DNA of 64,000 nt, taken from NCBI RefSeq assembly GCF_002355215.1, contig NZ_AP014612.1, positions 1,736,001-1,800,000 on the forward strand, read 5' to 3'. Position numbers and translations under genes: made by a program. The notes beneath the pieces were generated by a model that saw only the letters and a list, made by a program, of their open reading frames with translations, had not been told where the DNA came from and did no database searches. Origin of the DNA: Streptococcus troglodytae (lineage in GTDB: Bacteria > Bacillota > Bacilli > Lactobacillales > Streptococcaceae). Positions 1-7,823 of this stretch are shown piece after piece. Position 1 is the first letter of the stretch. The number at the start of each line of letters is the position of its first letter.

Positions 1-1
1 G

Positions 2-202
2 CTAATTATCGATAAGGCTCAGCTCCCCACCTACAAACCAGCACTTTTGGAGCTTGAAGCCAAGTACTATATAAATGTTGTCAAGGATAAGGAAAAAGCC
101 AAGGAACTCTACCAGCAAGCCTTGGTTATGGGCGAAATTCTCGGTGATCCTATTATCATTGCAGATGTTAAAATAGAGATGGCAAATGATGGGATAGACT
201 AG
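2..202 (+). CDS. Rgg/MutR-type transcriptional regulator, C-terminal end (partial)
   Basis: An open frame enters from the left edge and ends with TAG at 200-202, so only the last 66 residues are present. The residues are helical and charged, with an alanine/tyrosine pattern (LELEAKYYINVVKDKEKAKE) typical of the C-terminal TPR-like repeats of streptococcal Rgg proteins. In that family this part binds short hydrophobic pheromones, while the DNA-binding HTH is N-terminal and lies outside the window. It is convergent with the RiPP-like operon. Whether it controls that operon is inference from proximity. The family call rests on a short fragment. Confidence 0.55.
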   Translation, partial: LIIDKAQLPTYKPALLELEAKYYINVVKDKEKAKELYQQALVMGEILGDPIIIADVKIEMANDGID

Positions 203-392
203 CAGGGGGGACGTTGTTAAGTTTATAACTTTAGCGTCTATACTTTTAAAGCAAGGAGTGAAATCACCAGTACACAAAGGATTACTCTCTTTAAAAAAAC
301 ATTCTTTTTACAAGAGGTGACACCAATGTCGTTGTTGCTTTGAGGAATCTGGGGTAGAATGGACTCATCAAATGAAAGGAAGTTTTTATCAA

Positions 393-458
393 ATGAACTT
401 GAAAAAAGTATTGGAAGTCTTAACTACCCTTGTTCTTTTAGGAATGGTAATATACTAA
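393..458 (+). CDS. possible short hydrophobic peptide (21 aa)
   Basis: ATG at 393 opens a 21-residue frame with two lysines followed by a Val/Leu/Thr/Ile-rich stretch, ending Met-Val-Ile-Tyr. A GAAAGGAAG stretch lies about 9 nt upstream as a possible ribosome binding site. An in-frame ATG at 372 would add 7 residues. Length and composition resemble Rgg-associated short hydrophobic pheromone precursors (SHPs), and the ORF lies 190 nt downstream of an Rgg C-terminus. SHP genes are more often divergent from rgg, and ORFs this short arise by chance, so this is only a candidate. Confidence 0.25.
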   Translation: MNLKKVLEVLTTLVLLGMVIY

Positions 459-528
459 TAATTAATATTGTTAGGAATGATTCATCTGGGGTGAGCCGGC
501 TTGACAATTCCCAATAGTATACTAACTA

Positions 529-591
529 GCTCTGTAATATCTATGGCAGGTATATTCGCTTGCTAAGGGTATTACAGGGCTTTTCTTTTTT
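529..591 (+). terminator. rho-independent terminator after the Rgg region
   Basis: GCTCTGTAATA at 529-539 pairs with TATTACAGGGC at 570-580 (one G-U pair). It is followed directly by a T-rich run, 581-591. The orientation fits termination of plus-strand transcripts from the rgg side, insulating them from the opposing peptide operon. Confidence 0.65.
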
Positions 592-643
592 GATTTATTA
601 GATCAGCACAGAACACTTTTTACTGTAACTTATTCAAATAAAT

Positions 644-678
644 AAACAAAAAGACAAACCTCCAAAAAGAAGTTTGTC
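644..678 (-). terminator. rho-independent terminator of the peptide operon
   Basis: On the minus strand GACAAAC...GTTTGTC (678-653) forms a hairpin followed by TTTTTGTTT. It lies 25 nt past the stop codon of the last peptide gene and marks the 3' end of the operon that starts near 7.8 kb. Confidence 0.75.
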
Positions 679-702
679 CCCATCTTAAAGAATTCTATCT
701 GT

Positions 703-843
703 CTATGTCAGAACAGCGGCAAGTCCAGCTCCTGCTGCAACAACTCCCACTCCTGCCAGAACCCCATTATTAAAGTCATTAAGATTAACTCCATTCAATT
801 CTTCAACTGTGACCTCTTCAAACATCAACTCTTTTTCCATCAT
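703..843 (-). CDS. daptide-like RiPP precursor peptide, 46 aa, C-terminal Thr
   Basis: The chosen start is the ATG at 843, preceded by AAGAAGGAGAAAAA. A longer upstream frame lacks this signal. The N-terminal half is acidic and contains the motif VEELNG. The C-terminal half is a Gly/Ala/Val-rich hydrophobic stretch (GVGVVAAGAG) that ends exactly in Leu-Thr. The acidic leader with ELN motif is shared with the peptides at 1075-1224 and 1267-1386. In daptides the encoded C-terminal Thr is converted to a dimethylated diamine, and the required enzyme types are all upstream in the same operon. No double-glycine leader is seen. Assignment is by architecture only. The cleavage site, perhaps just after ELNG or NNG, is inferred. 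Confidence 0.7.
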   Translation of the reverse strand: MMEKELMFEEVTVEELNGVNLNDFNNGVLAGVGVVAAGAGLAAVLT

Positions 844-1057
844 TTTTTCTCCTTCTTTTAATTTTTTGATTTGTTTTAAAATTTGCAACTGCAACTCCTG
901 CTGTAAAAACAGCAAGAATCGACAGCATACTAATTAACAAAATTTGAAAATTCGTTAGTACCTCATGATTCTTTAAAAAACTTGAACCTAAATATACTAA
1001 TATTAATGTTATGAAAACTTCAAAATAGAATAGCTTTCTTGAAAGTAATATTTTCAC
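818..1057 (-). CDS. small two-helix membrane protein, candidate immunity protein
   Basis: This 79-residue protein starts with GTG at 1057, preceded by AGAGGAG at a good distance. It has two hydrophobic segments (about residues 12-28 and 38-58) and a strongly basic C-terminal tail rich in Lys/Arg. It sits between the two Thr-ending precursor genes and its 3' end overlaps the 5' end of the peptide gene at 703-843 by 26 nt, so the two are probably translationally coupled. Small, basic, two-helix membrane proteins beside bacteriocin structural genes often confer self-immunity. I recognise no specific family, so immunity is inference. Confidence 0.6.
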   Translation of the reverse strand: MKILLSRKLFYFEVFITLILVYLGSSFLKNHEVLTNFQILLISMLSILAVFTAGVAVANFKTNQKIKRRRKNDGKRVDV

Positions 1058-1074
1058 AGCAACTCCTCTCTATA

Positions 1075-1224
1075 TTAAGTGATAGCAACAGCAACAGCTA
1101 AACTTCCTCCTGCGCCTACTGCTACCCCTAAAGCATAAGACCCCCATCCATTTAATTCTTCTGAAGTAATTTCATCAAATTCTAAAACAGGCAGCTTTGT
1201 CTCATTTTTATTTTGTCCTTTCAT
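1075..1224 (-). CDS. daptide-like RiPP precursor peptide, 49 aa, C-terminal Thr
   Basis: ATG at 1224 follows GAAGGGAGGTGATAGA, a near-perfect Shine-Dalgarno. The leader (about 1-26) is charged and ends in SEELNG. The core (about 27-49) is WGSYALGVAV followed by a Gly/Ala/Val stretch, ending in Ile-Thr. It shares the acidic-plus-ELNG leader and terminal Thr with the peptide at 703-843. A TATAAT-like sequence lies in the short gap upstream, so an internal promoter could boost the structural genes, but its -35 is poor. It is too short to be found by length-filtered gene callers. The mature product is predicted to be an amphiphilic or membrane-active helix with a modified C-terminus. Confidence 0.72.
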   Translation of the reverse strand: MKGQNKNETKLPVLEFDEITSEELNGWGSYALGVAVGAGGSLAVAVAIT

Positions 1225-1266
1225 TCTATCACCTCCCTTCAAAATTATATTAGAAATTTGATTAAG

Positions 1267-1386
1267 CTATAAAATGACTGGCTGTAATAATGCTTGCCAA
1301 ATTAACTTTCCAAAGTTAGTGTTTAATTCGTCAACTTCAATTTCTTGATAAAGGTTCACATTAGACATTTGCTTCTTTTCTTCCAT
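1267..1386 (-). CDS. third leader-bearing peptide, 39 aa, without C-terminal Thr
   Basis: ATG at 1386 is preceded by AAAGGGGGTGAT, an almost ideal ribosome binding site. The N-terminus is charged and carries EVDELN, the same leader motif as the other two peptides. The rest is FGKLIWQALLQPVIL and ends in Leu, so it lacks the Thr that the proposed chemistry needs. It could be an unmodified partner peptide, a signalling or helper peptide, or a decayed precursor. It is the first peptide gene after the aminotransferase (gap 42 nt), and a hairpin AGTTTTT/AAAAACT lies in that gap. Confidence 0.65.
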   Translation of the reverse strand: MEEKKQMSNVNLYQEIEVDELNTNFGKLIWQALLQPVIL

Positions 1387-1428
1387 TTCATCACCCCCTT
1401 TCAAAGTTTTTATCTCTAAAAACTGAGC

Positions 1429-2667
1429 TTAAAAGGAATTTTGACTTTCAATTTTTTTAGAAATCAATTTGAGAGCTTTTTCTAAAACATTTAGATTAAT
1501 ATTAATCGGTGGCATAATAGACAGTCCCTCTTCTTCTTCATTAACGTAAAGATAAGTAAGTATCCCAAGTTTTTCTAACGACTTCATTAGCTGTAACGAT
1601 TGGTTGCTTTCTGTCCTAATCGCTGTCATAATTCCCTGATTACGGTAGAACACATTTTGTGAATCTAAGACATTTGAAATACTATCAGAAATATCTTTGA
1701 CTTTGCCTTCTATAACGTCTCTAGACTTAAGATAGTAATCCAGAACAATATTAGCCGACTCTAATCCTAAAAGATTCCCATTTTGAGTTGAGAAGTGCTC
1801 CATCGTTTTGGGATTTTTCTGTAATTTTGCGTCAACTTCTTCATTAACACAGACGCAGCCAAAAGATGTAATGCCGTTATTAATAGCTTTACTGAGGCAT
1901 AAAATATCCGGTTTTTCAGATAACTGTTGGAAATAAAACGGCTTCCCTGTTTTAAAAAATCCAGTAGCTACCTCATCAAAGACAATCAAGACTTGATTTT
2001 TTCTCAGTAGTTTTAAAAGTGCATTGAAAAAATCTATACTGGCAAAGTAGATACCTGCCGAAGCCAAAATCGGTTCAATCATCATGACATCATAGAAAGA
2101 AGCTACATTGGCAATATAATCTAGGACATTTTTTTCTTGTTCTGCAGATTTAGGGTAGTCTATAAACGTTACTTCTCCATATTTCGGATAGAAAGAACTA
2201 TTGATTTCTTGATCAATACCACTCACTGAAACACCGCCAAAGAAGGTTCCATGATAAGAATCTTTAAAGGCTAGAATACGATTATTTTCCCCCTTCTTAT
2301 TGGTATAATCAGCGATTTTTAAAGCTAATTCTGTATTTTCTGAACCAGAATTCGTATAAAGAACTCGCTTAAAAGCTTGCCCTGTTAGCTCTAAGACTTT
2401 TTGGGCCACTTCATCGTAAATATCATGTTGAAAAGAATGAATATCAAGATAGGGGAGTTTTTTATTTAATACTTGATCAAATCGCTTGGAAACCCGTTGG
2501 TAGAGAGAATCAATATAACCAAGTGAAGTATTCCATAAACCACTTCTTAAATCAAGATACTTCCTATTTTGACTATCATATAAATAAGTGTTATCTGCCC
2601 TGACGGGCTTGAAATCATACATGGTTTTATTATCATAAGCACCGTTTAGCAAAGCATAATTTTTCAT
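1429..2667 (-). CDS. class III PLP-dependent aminotransferase of the RiPP-like operon
   Basis: The 412-residue protein is chosen to start at ATG 2667, preceded by GGTGAGGAG. A GTG four codons upstream overlaps that signal. Class III (acetylornithine/GABA aminotransferase fold) features are visible: TNSGSENTE near 105-113, YHG near 138-140, DEVATGFFKTG near 231-241 with the PLP-ring Asp, and the Schiff-base Lys at about 260 in LSKAINNG. Automated pipelines might call it acetylornithine aminotransferase, but no arginine genes are adjacent. It sits 15 nt downstream of the M50 protease in a peptide-maturation operon. In the daptide pathway an enzyme of this class aminates the ketone left after Thr decarboxylation. 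That role is inferred here. Confidence 0.8.
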   Translation of the reverse strand: MKNYALLNGAYDNKTMYDFKPVRADNTYLYDSQNRKYLDLRSGLWNTSLGYIDSLYQRVSKRFDQVLNKKLPYLDIHSFQHDIYDEVAQKVLELTGQAFKRVLYTNSGSENTELALKIADYTNKKGENNRILAFKDSYHGTFFGGVSVSGIDQEINSSFYPKYGEVTFIDYPKSAEQEKNVLDYIANVASFYDVMMIEPILASAGIYFASIDFFNALLKLLRKNQVLIVFDEVATGFFKTGKPFYFQQLSEKPDILCLSKAINNGITSFGCVCVNEEVDAKLQKNPKTMEHFSTQNGNLLGLESANIVLDYYLKSRDVIEGKVKDISDSISNVLDSQNVFYRNQGIMTAIRTESNQSLQLMKSLEKLGILTYLYVNEEEEGLSIMPPININLNVLEKALKLISKKIESQNSF

Positions 2668-2682
2668 TTTTCTCCTCACCTT

Positions 2683-3591
2683 CTAAATAAAATGGCCAAG
2701 TAAACTATGAATAAAACTAATAATGGAAAGAATGATCATAAGAAAATTTACGATACCTAACAAAAAGATATCTAATCTGAACTTTTTATTCTTTGAAAAC
2801 ATATCCTTGAAATAAGCCATGTAGTCCTCTACCTTAAGCAAGTTGCTAAGATACCAATAACCATCTAATTTTAAAAACGGCAATAAATTGGTAATAATAA
2901 GTCCTAGATTAACAATAATTAATCCAAATAGGAAATTAGATGGATATATCAAAGCTATTAAGGTTAAGAAAAACCAAATGGCAACTTGAAATTTTACACC
3001 AGCTAAAACCAACTCATTCTTCTTTCTTCCTTTTAAAATTTTATAAAAAGGAACCTTGATAAAGAAGACAGGCATAGAAAAATATCTCAAAGAGAATCCA
3101 AAAGTAACTTTAGATGGTTTCAAATACTTATAATAAACTGAAAAGTGAGCATATTCATGCAATGGGAGAATTATCACAGTAGTCACAAAATAAATAGCTG
3201 CTATATCCCAAGCTGAAAAGTGTTCCAGTGAAAAATGAGTCAAATCAACAGAGGTTGCTGTTGCTACAATAGGTAGCAAGATAAAACTGCTTATTAACAT
3301 CAAAAGTGTTAAATACCATCTATTTAAAAATAAAGAAATTTTATAGAAAGCATTAATCTTAGAACTATCTAAAATTAGTCTAATCAGGTGAAAGTTGGTC
3401 CATTTCCCTCTCCTATAAGGAGAGGTATAAAAATCGTGCAGAGGGTTATCAGGTTCTTCAATAGCTTCCAAATACTTTTCCAAATGATGGTTGGACGTAA
3501 TCATACGATCGTTTCGGACATTATATAGCCATCTTCTATTATCGTTAATTTGGTACTGAATATCCTTATATTCTTCTATTGTTTGATACAT
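2683..3591 (-). CDS. M50-family integral membrane zinc protease
   Basis: The 302-residue protein has HEYAH (His145, Glu146, His149) inside a hydrophobic segment, and a second motif LKLDGYW with Asp243 after further membrane segments. This is the layout of M50 (site-2-protease-like) enzymes. An N-terminal soluble part of about 85 residues precedes the first helix. About six hydrophobic segments are visible, and the C-terminus is also hydrophobic. It probably removes the leaders of the short peptides at the membrane, as the M50 proteases of other RiPP clusters are thought to do. It lies 10 nt after the SDR gene. Confidence 0.78.
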   Translation of the reverse strand: MYQTIEEYKDIQYQINDNRRWLYNVRNDRMITSNHHLEKYLEAIEEPDNPLHDFYTSPYRRGKWTNFHLIRLILDSSKINAFYKISLFLNRWYLTLLMLISSFILLPIVATATSVDLTHFSLEHFSAWDIAAIYFVTTVIILPLHEYAHFSVYYKYLKPSKVTFGFSLRYFSMPVFFIKVPFYKILKGRKKNELVLAGVKFQVAIWFFLTLIALIYPSNFLFGLIIVNLGLIITNLLPFLKLDGYWYLSNLLKVEDYMAYFKDMFSKNKKFRLDIFLLGIVNFLMIILSIISFIHSLLGHFI

Positions 3592-3601
3592 TATCTACCT
3601 C

Positions 3602-4312
3602 CTAAATGATAGTATAACCATAATCTAAAATGAGATTTTGTCCACGCATAGCTCTGCTGTTCTCACTTAGAAGGAAAAATAGTGTCTGACTAACATCTTC
3701 AACCGTCACAAACTTCCTATAAGGAATCTTTGCTAGTAAGCGTTTCCCAAAGCCCGAAGATAACAGTTCCTTATTACTATCATTAATGATATATGAAGGC
3801 GAGATTGTATTGACCCTGATATCCTTATCTTCTATTTTAGCGTAATCAACTGATAGATTTTTCGCCAATTGGATTAAGGCACTTTTGGCAGGTCCATAAT
3901 CTATTCTTTGTTCGTGAGCAACAACACCATTTTGCGAAGCTATAAAAACGATAGAAGCTTTGTCAGACAGATAGCTATAAATTGCCTTCATAGAAAAGAG
4001 AGCTGCCTTTACATTAATATCAAATGTGTTTTCCCAATCCTTAAGGGTCACTCCAAATGCATCATTCATATAATTAATACCAGAAGTAAACACAACGCTG
4101 GAAAAGTTTAGGTCTAATTCTTTTAAAAAGGTTTCCATCTTGTGGAAAGAATCATCTTGTCGAAAATCAACAGAAAGGTAAGTTGTTAAACTGCTAGATT
4201 TTTTGGGAAAATCAATTCCAACGATTTGGTCAAAATCCTCGGAATAATTTTTCAAAAAGCCCTGACAAATATGACTTTCTGAACCAATTAAAAGCAAATT
4301 ATTCTTCCCCAT
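3602..4312 (-). CDS. short-chain dehydrogenase/reductase, candidate peptide-Thr oxidative decarboxylase
   Basis: A 236-residue classical SDR. It has an N-terminal Rossmann strand with a degenerate glycine motif (LLLIGSESHI), Asn100 in the helix-4 position, Ser126 in IVFIAS, and Tyr139/Lys143 in YGPAK, so the catalytic tetrad is present. ATG 4312 overlaps the methyltransferase 3' end by 14 nt and is preceded by AAGGAG. In the operon it could oxidise the beta-hydroxyl of a C-terminal Thr to a beta-keto acid that loses CO2, like threonine dehydrogenase chemistry. That would generate the ketone for the adjacent aminotransferase. Substrate is inferred from context only. Confidence 0.78.
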   Translation of the reverse strand: MGKNNLLLIGSESHICQGFLKNYSEDFDQIVGIDFPKKSSSLTTYLSVDFRQDDSFHKMETFLKELDLNFSSVVFTSGINYMNDAFGVTLKDWENTFDINVKAALFSMKAIYSYLSDKASIVFIASQNGVVAHEQRIDYGPAKSALIQLAKNLSVDYAKIEDKDIRVNTISPSYIINDSNKELLSSGFGKRLLAKIPYRKFVTVEDVSQTLFFLLSENSRAMRGQNLILDYGYTII

Positions 4313-5042
4313 GAAAAACTCCTTCTACCATGGCATAACTGTCTAAATCCTTCACAAGTTTCAAACTAAGTCCTAATTTTCTAAACATGCCTTCTAATAC
4401 TTCATACGAATAAGAATATTTAATAGAGATACCTATTTTCTGAGGACTTACCAAATTGTAGATAATCCGTTCTTCAGATTGATCAAAAAAGTTAACATTG
4501 TAAAATTTTTCACCATTTATTTGGCTAGATTGTATAAGACCAGCCGTTGATTCAAAAAAGCTTTCTTTTAAGAAGTCAAATACAATTCTCTTAATATGGG
4601 GCTGAGTTTCTTTAATCTTTTTCAAAAAACCATAGAAATCTCCATGACTGAAAAGCGAAACTGTCGTCGCCGGAATAATAATGACCTCGATGTTTTTCTG
4701 CGGAAGATTCCCAATTTCTTGTAGGGTAAGAGAATAAATCCTATCTCGGCCTTCATCGGTAATATACTTTGCCATTTCTTTTGCAGGCTCTAAACCAAAA
4801 ATATTATAGCCATCTTCAAATAAAGGGTTAAAAATTCTACCTGTCCCACTACCAATTTCTAAAATGGGCATTGACTTATCAAAAAATTGTTTATAGCTGT
4901 CAATATCATCCTCTAACAATTCATCTTGATTAACAATTGATTGGTAGTAGTTCGCAAAGATATCATCCTCATAAAGATTCTCAATGAGCTTTAACTCTTC
5001 TGCTCTTTTTTGAAGCTTACTAAAAATTAATGATTTATCCAT
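4299..5042 (-). CDS. class I SAM-dependent methyltransferase
   Basis: The 247-residue protein has a clear motif I, ILEIGSGTGR at about residues 60-69, with an acidic residue after the next strand (GLEPA), typical of SAM binding. The N-terminal 50 residues are helical and may form a cap. ATG 5042 overlaps the stop of the upstream PqqD-like gene by 8 nt (ATGGATAA), so the genes are coupled. In the proposed pathway it would N-methylate the new C-terminal amine. No specificity can be read from the sequence. Confidence 0.8.
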   Translation of the reverse strand: MDKSLIFSKLQKRAEELKLIENLYEDDIFANYYQSIVNQDELLEDDIDSYKQFFDKSMPILEIGSGTGRIFNPLFEDGYNIFGLEPAKEMAKYITDEGRDRIYSLTLQEIGNLPQKNIEVIIIPATTVSLFSHGDFYGFLKKIKETQPHIKRIVFDFLKESFFESTAGLIQSSQINGEKFYNVNFFDQSEERIIYNLVSPQKIGISIKYSYSYEVLEGMFRKLGLSLKLVKDLDSYAMVEGVFHGEE

Positions 5043-6186
5043 AAACTTGCAGCATCTCCTTCACTTGACTCATTATTTTCTTATTGTCAATGTTACCGGT
5101 CTTATCCTTAATGATGCATTCTAAATATTGGGTAACTAAACCATTCACTTTAAATAAACGCCCAGTTTTAATATTAAAAGCAAAATGTGCACTATCATTT
5201 TTAAAGGCAATCCACTCCAACTGGTTAAGTGGTACATCCACTGCTTTAATTTGGTAGTTGTTGTACGGAGTAATAAAATCCATTTCTCCGTAAACATGGG
5301 TAATGTCTAATAGGACTGTCAACAAATATTTTACATTCTCTTTTATTAATAAATTATCAATTTCCGATAATTGCAAACTAGCTTGATTATGGAGTTTCTG
5401 GTAGCTGTCTCCTGAATTTCCAAGTCTCATTTTCGCTTGAGAATCTAAATAAAACTGCCCCTCCATGAAGTATAAGGAATTTAAATTAGCAATTCCTGTC
5501 AACACACCATAATCTGCAATATAATTTGTCAAGCTTACTCGGCCAAAATCTATAAACTGTCTAAAGAGAGTCTTCAAAGACTCCTGATTCAAAATCTTAA
5601 AGTTCAGTTTTTGAAAATCTGCCACAGGTTTAATAATAACTGGCCACTCTTCTTTAGCAACTTTGTTATGTGTATAGACAGCACTGTTGATTGCGAAATG
5701 ATTTAGTAAATTATGATTTTCTGAAATAAATTTCCCCAAATCATCAACAAAAGCGTGTTTCAACAAACCTTTAGGCAAATTTGGATAAGTAGCAGTTTTA
5801 AAAGCTTTGAAGCCATTTTGAAAGATTTTCTCTGTTTTAAGAGAGCTTAGTTTGTGATATAAATCATGATTTTCTAATTCAGTTTTAATTTCCTGTATTT
5901 TAGACTCTTCAAGTAAACTATCAAGATTCTCAATAGCCATTACTTCAATTTTCATATCAAGTTGGGCTTTTAAATAGCTAACAAGATGTTTTAATCTATT
6001 ATTTTCTTCAAGCTTAATAAAGATATATTGATCAAATTCTAAGAATTCTAAGTAATCAATAAAATCTTCAAAACTTTGATTATCAAAATCAAAATAATCC
6101 AAGCTATAGTTTTGATCAATTTGAGTTGATAATTTCAGTGAATACAGCAATTCATCTTTTTCAAAGACAAAATTTAATCCAATCAT
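5035..6186 (-). CDS. RiPP maturation protein with C-terminal PqqD/RRE-like domain
   Basis: I choose ATG 6186, which follows GGAGGAGAAT. A longer upstream frame would run 57 residues into the permease gene region and has no comparable signal. The product is 383 aa. The last 70 residues include HFAFNIKTGRLFKVNG, with the strand-turn-strand and helix pattern of PqqD-type RiPP recognition elements. These bind precursor leaders. The N-terminal 300 residues are acidic and I do not recognise the family. There is no radical-SAM CxxxCxxC motif. RRE-bearing partner proteins are part of daptide clusters and would deliver the precursors at 703-1386 to the enzymes. Confidence 0.62.
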   Translation of the reverse strand: MIGLNFVFEKDELLYSLKLSTQIDQNYSLDYFDFDNQSFEDFIDYLEFLEFDQYIFIKLEENNRLKHLVSYLKAQLDMKIEVMAIENLDSLLEESKIQEIKTELENHDLYHKLSSLKTEKIFQNGFKAFKTATYPNLPKGLLKHAFVDDLGKFISENHNLLNHFAINSAVYTHNKVAKEEWPVIIKPVADFQKLNFKILNQESLKTLFRQFIDFGRVSLTNYIADYGVLTGIANLNSLYFMEGQFYLDSQAKMRLGNSGDSYQKLHNQASLQLSEIDNLLIKENVKYLLTVLLDITHVYGEMDFITPYNNYQIKAVDVPLNQLEWIAFKNDSAHFAFNIKTGRLFKVNGLVTQYLECIIKDKTGNIDNKKIMSQVKEMLQVYG

Positions 6187-6242
6187 ATTCTCCTCCATTT
6201 TAACTTCCTTGTAATAAGGAAGACTAATTTGTTTATGAATAA

Positions 6243-6956
6243 CTAGCTTTTCTTTTGCTGTCTGACCACTAGGACAATCAGTATTAAAAGTGCCAAAAGC
6301 CAGATAAGTAAGCTTGATGTTTGTAAGATGGCATGGTCCCAAGAAAAGTCCTCCCATTTGGTGAAAAACTTGGTAAAAAGTCCCATAAAGCTGTAGTCTG
6401 TCACTTTGGCGACTGTCTTATCCATACTGGAGAGCATCGGTAAGAAAGCCGAAATCAGCATTGTCGGAACCGTAACGACCTGAGCCATAACCTGTGATTT
6501 GACAAGTAAGCCTAGCAATAAGTAGAGAAGCATGATCGCTAAAGCTGTAGCACTGCCGATAATACAGTAATTCGCTGCATTATCAATCGGCACATCCAAA
6601 ATAAGCGGAGTAAGCGTCAGATAGATTACTGTTAAGACAATTGGGGCAACTAATGTTGATAAGAGGTACTCACTAGTATTAACACCGCTAAGCAGCAGAG
6701 TTTTTAGTGTTTTCTTTTCTTTTTCATCTGCCAAAATAGTCAAAATCGGACTGCCCACAGCCAGAACAATGGCAAAAGGAATACAGATCATCAGATAAGC
6801 AAGAGCCATTTGGGCTTTTGGACCAGACTGACTGTCTATCATAAAACGATAAAGATAAATCAAAGCTGCAGGCATAAGTACTTGCAAGAGAACACTCTTA
6901 TTAGAAAGAATAATCTGACAGCGCAGCCAAAGCAGGGCCATAAATTGTCTAAACAT
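6243..6956 (-). CDS. ABC-2 type transporter permease
   Basis: This is a 237-residue integral membrane protein with about six hydrophobic segments (around 20-37, 50-75, 100-120, 130-152, 158-172, 213-232). Its central cytosolic loop, ADEKEKKTLKTLLLSG, matches the ABC-2 permease family (ILxxExExGT-like loop). ATG 6956 overlaps the ATPase stop by 8 nt. It probably pairs with that ATPase to export the operon's peptide or to protect against it. Confidence 0.85.
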   Translation of the reverse strand: MFRQFMALLWLRCQIILSNKSVLLQVLMPAALIYLYRFMIDSQSGPKAQMALAYLMICIPFAIVLAVGSPILTILADEKEKKTLKTLLLSGVNTSEYLLSTLVAPIVLTVIYLTLTPLILDVPIDNAANYCIIGSATALAIMLLYLLLGLLVKSQVMAQVVTVPTMLISAFLPMLSSMDKTVAKVTDYSFMGLFTKFFTKWEDFSWDHAILQTSSLLIWLLALLILIVLVVRQQKKS

Positions 6957-7794
6957 TGAGTTTACCTCCTGTCAATTGAATAAAGATGTCTTCTAATGTT
7001 GGTTCGCAAGAATGAATTGCAATTATTTTTTCACTATCACTAGCCATCGCTTGACCCAGTTCAGTAAAATCTAAAATTCTTTCCGAACCATCCCGGTAGC
7101 TCAGTTTAACCCGCTTGTCCTTATTATATTTCTGAATTAAATCTTTCGGGCTGCCTTGTTCAACCAGCCGGCCTTCATTAAGCAAAGCCAGTTTATCACA
7201 AAGCAGAGTAGCCTCATTCATATCATGGGTAGTTAGAAAAATGGCAGTCCCTGCCGCTTTTAGTTCTAAAATTAAAGAATGAATAGTCTGAGAAGTAGCC
7301 GGATCAAGACCTGAGGTCGGCTCATCAAGAAATAGAACGCGAGGCTTATTAATTAATGCACGAGCTAGAAGCATCCGCTGCTTCATACCTGTCGAGAGCT
7401 TTTCGGCTACTGTTTTTCGACTGTCATAGAGACCGACTCGCTTGAGGAGATTGTCAACAGTCGTTTTATCTATCCCATAATATTTACTATAAAAAAGCAG
7501 GTTATTATAAAGAGACATTTTTTCATAAAAACCGCTGGTATCACCGACCAAACCAATTTTTCCTAATTCTTGACTCGTTAATTTGCGGGAGTCTTGTCCT
7601 AAAATAGAGGATTGACCGTTGTCTGCCATTAACTGTCCGGTTAAAATATTGATTGTTGTCGTTTTTCCTGAACCCGAAGGTCCAAGAAATCCAAAGATTT
7701 GACCCTTTTCAATCGAAAAACTAATAGCATCAAGTGCAACAGTCTTGTTAAAAATTTTTCTGATATCTTTGGTAACAATAACTGGAGTATTCAT
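6949..7794 (-). CDS. ABC transporter ATP-binding protein
   Basis: 281 residues, the first gene of the peptide operon. It has Walker A GPSGSGKTT (about 38-46), signature LSTGMKQR (about 133-140), Walker B RVLFLDEP with the following TSGLDPAT D-loop, and the switch His in LTTHDM. Architecture matches the CcmA/DRR subfamily that pairs with ABC-2 permeases in bacteriocin export and immunity. A short C-terminal domain follows residue 215. The gene has its own promoter with a palindromic operator at 7851-7884. Confidence 0.9.
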   Translation of the reverse strand: MNTPVIVTKDIRKIFNKTVALDAISFSIEKGQIFGFLGPSGSGKTTTINILTGQLMADNGQSSILGQDSRKLTSQELGKIGLVGDTSGFYEKMSLYNNLLFYSKYYGIDKTTVDNLLKRVGLYDSRKTVAEKLSTGMKQRMLLARALINKPRVLFLDEPTSGLDPATSQTIHSLILELKAAGTAIFLTTHDMNEATLLCDKLALLNEGRLVEQGSPKDLIQKYNKDKRVKLSYRDGSERILDFTELGQAMASDSEKIIAIHSCEPTLEDIFIQLTGGKLNV

Positions 7795-7823
7795 ATAGTT
7801 TCCTTTCTTAACGGTATGGCATT

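Noticed and set aside
210..238. Imperfect dyad after the rgg stop (AAGTT/AACTT)
   Set aside because: Arms are short and asymmetric, so it was not reported as an operator or terminator.
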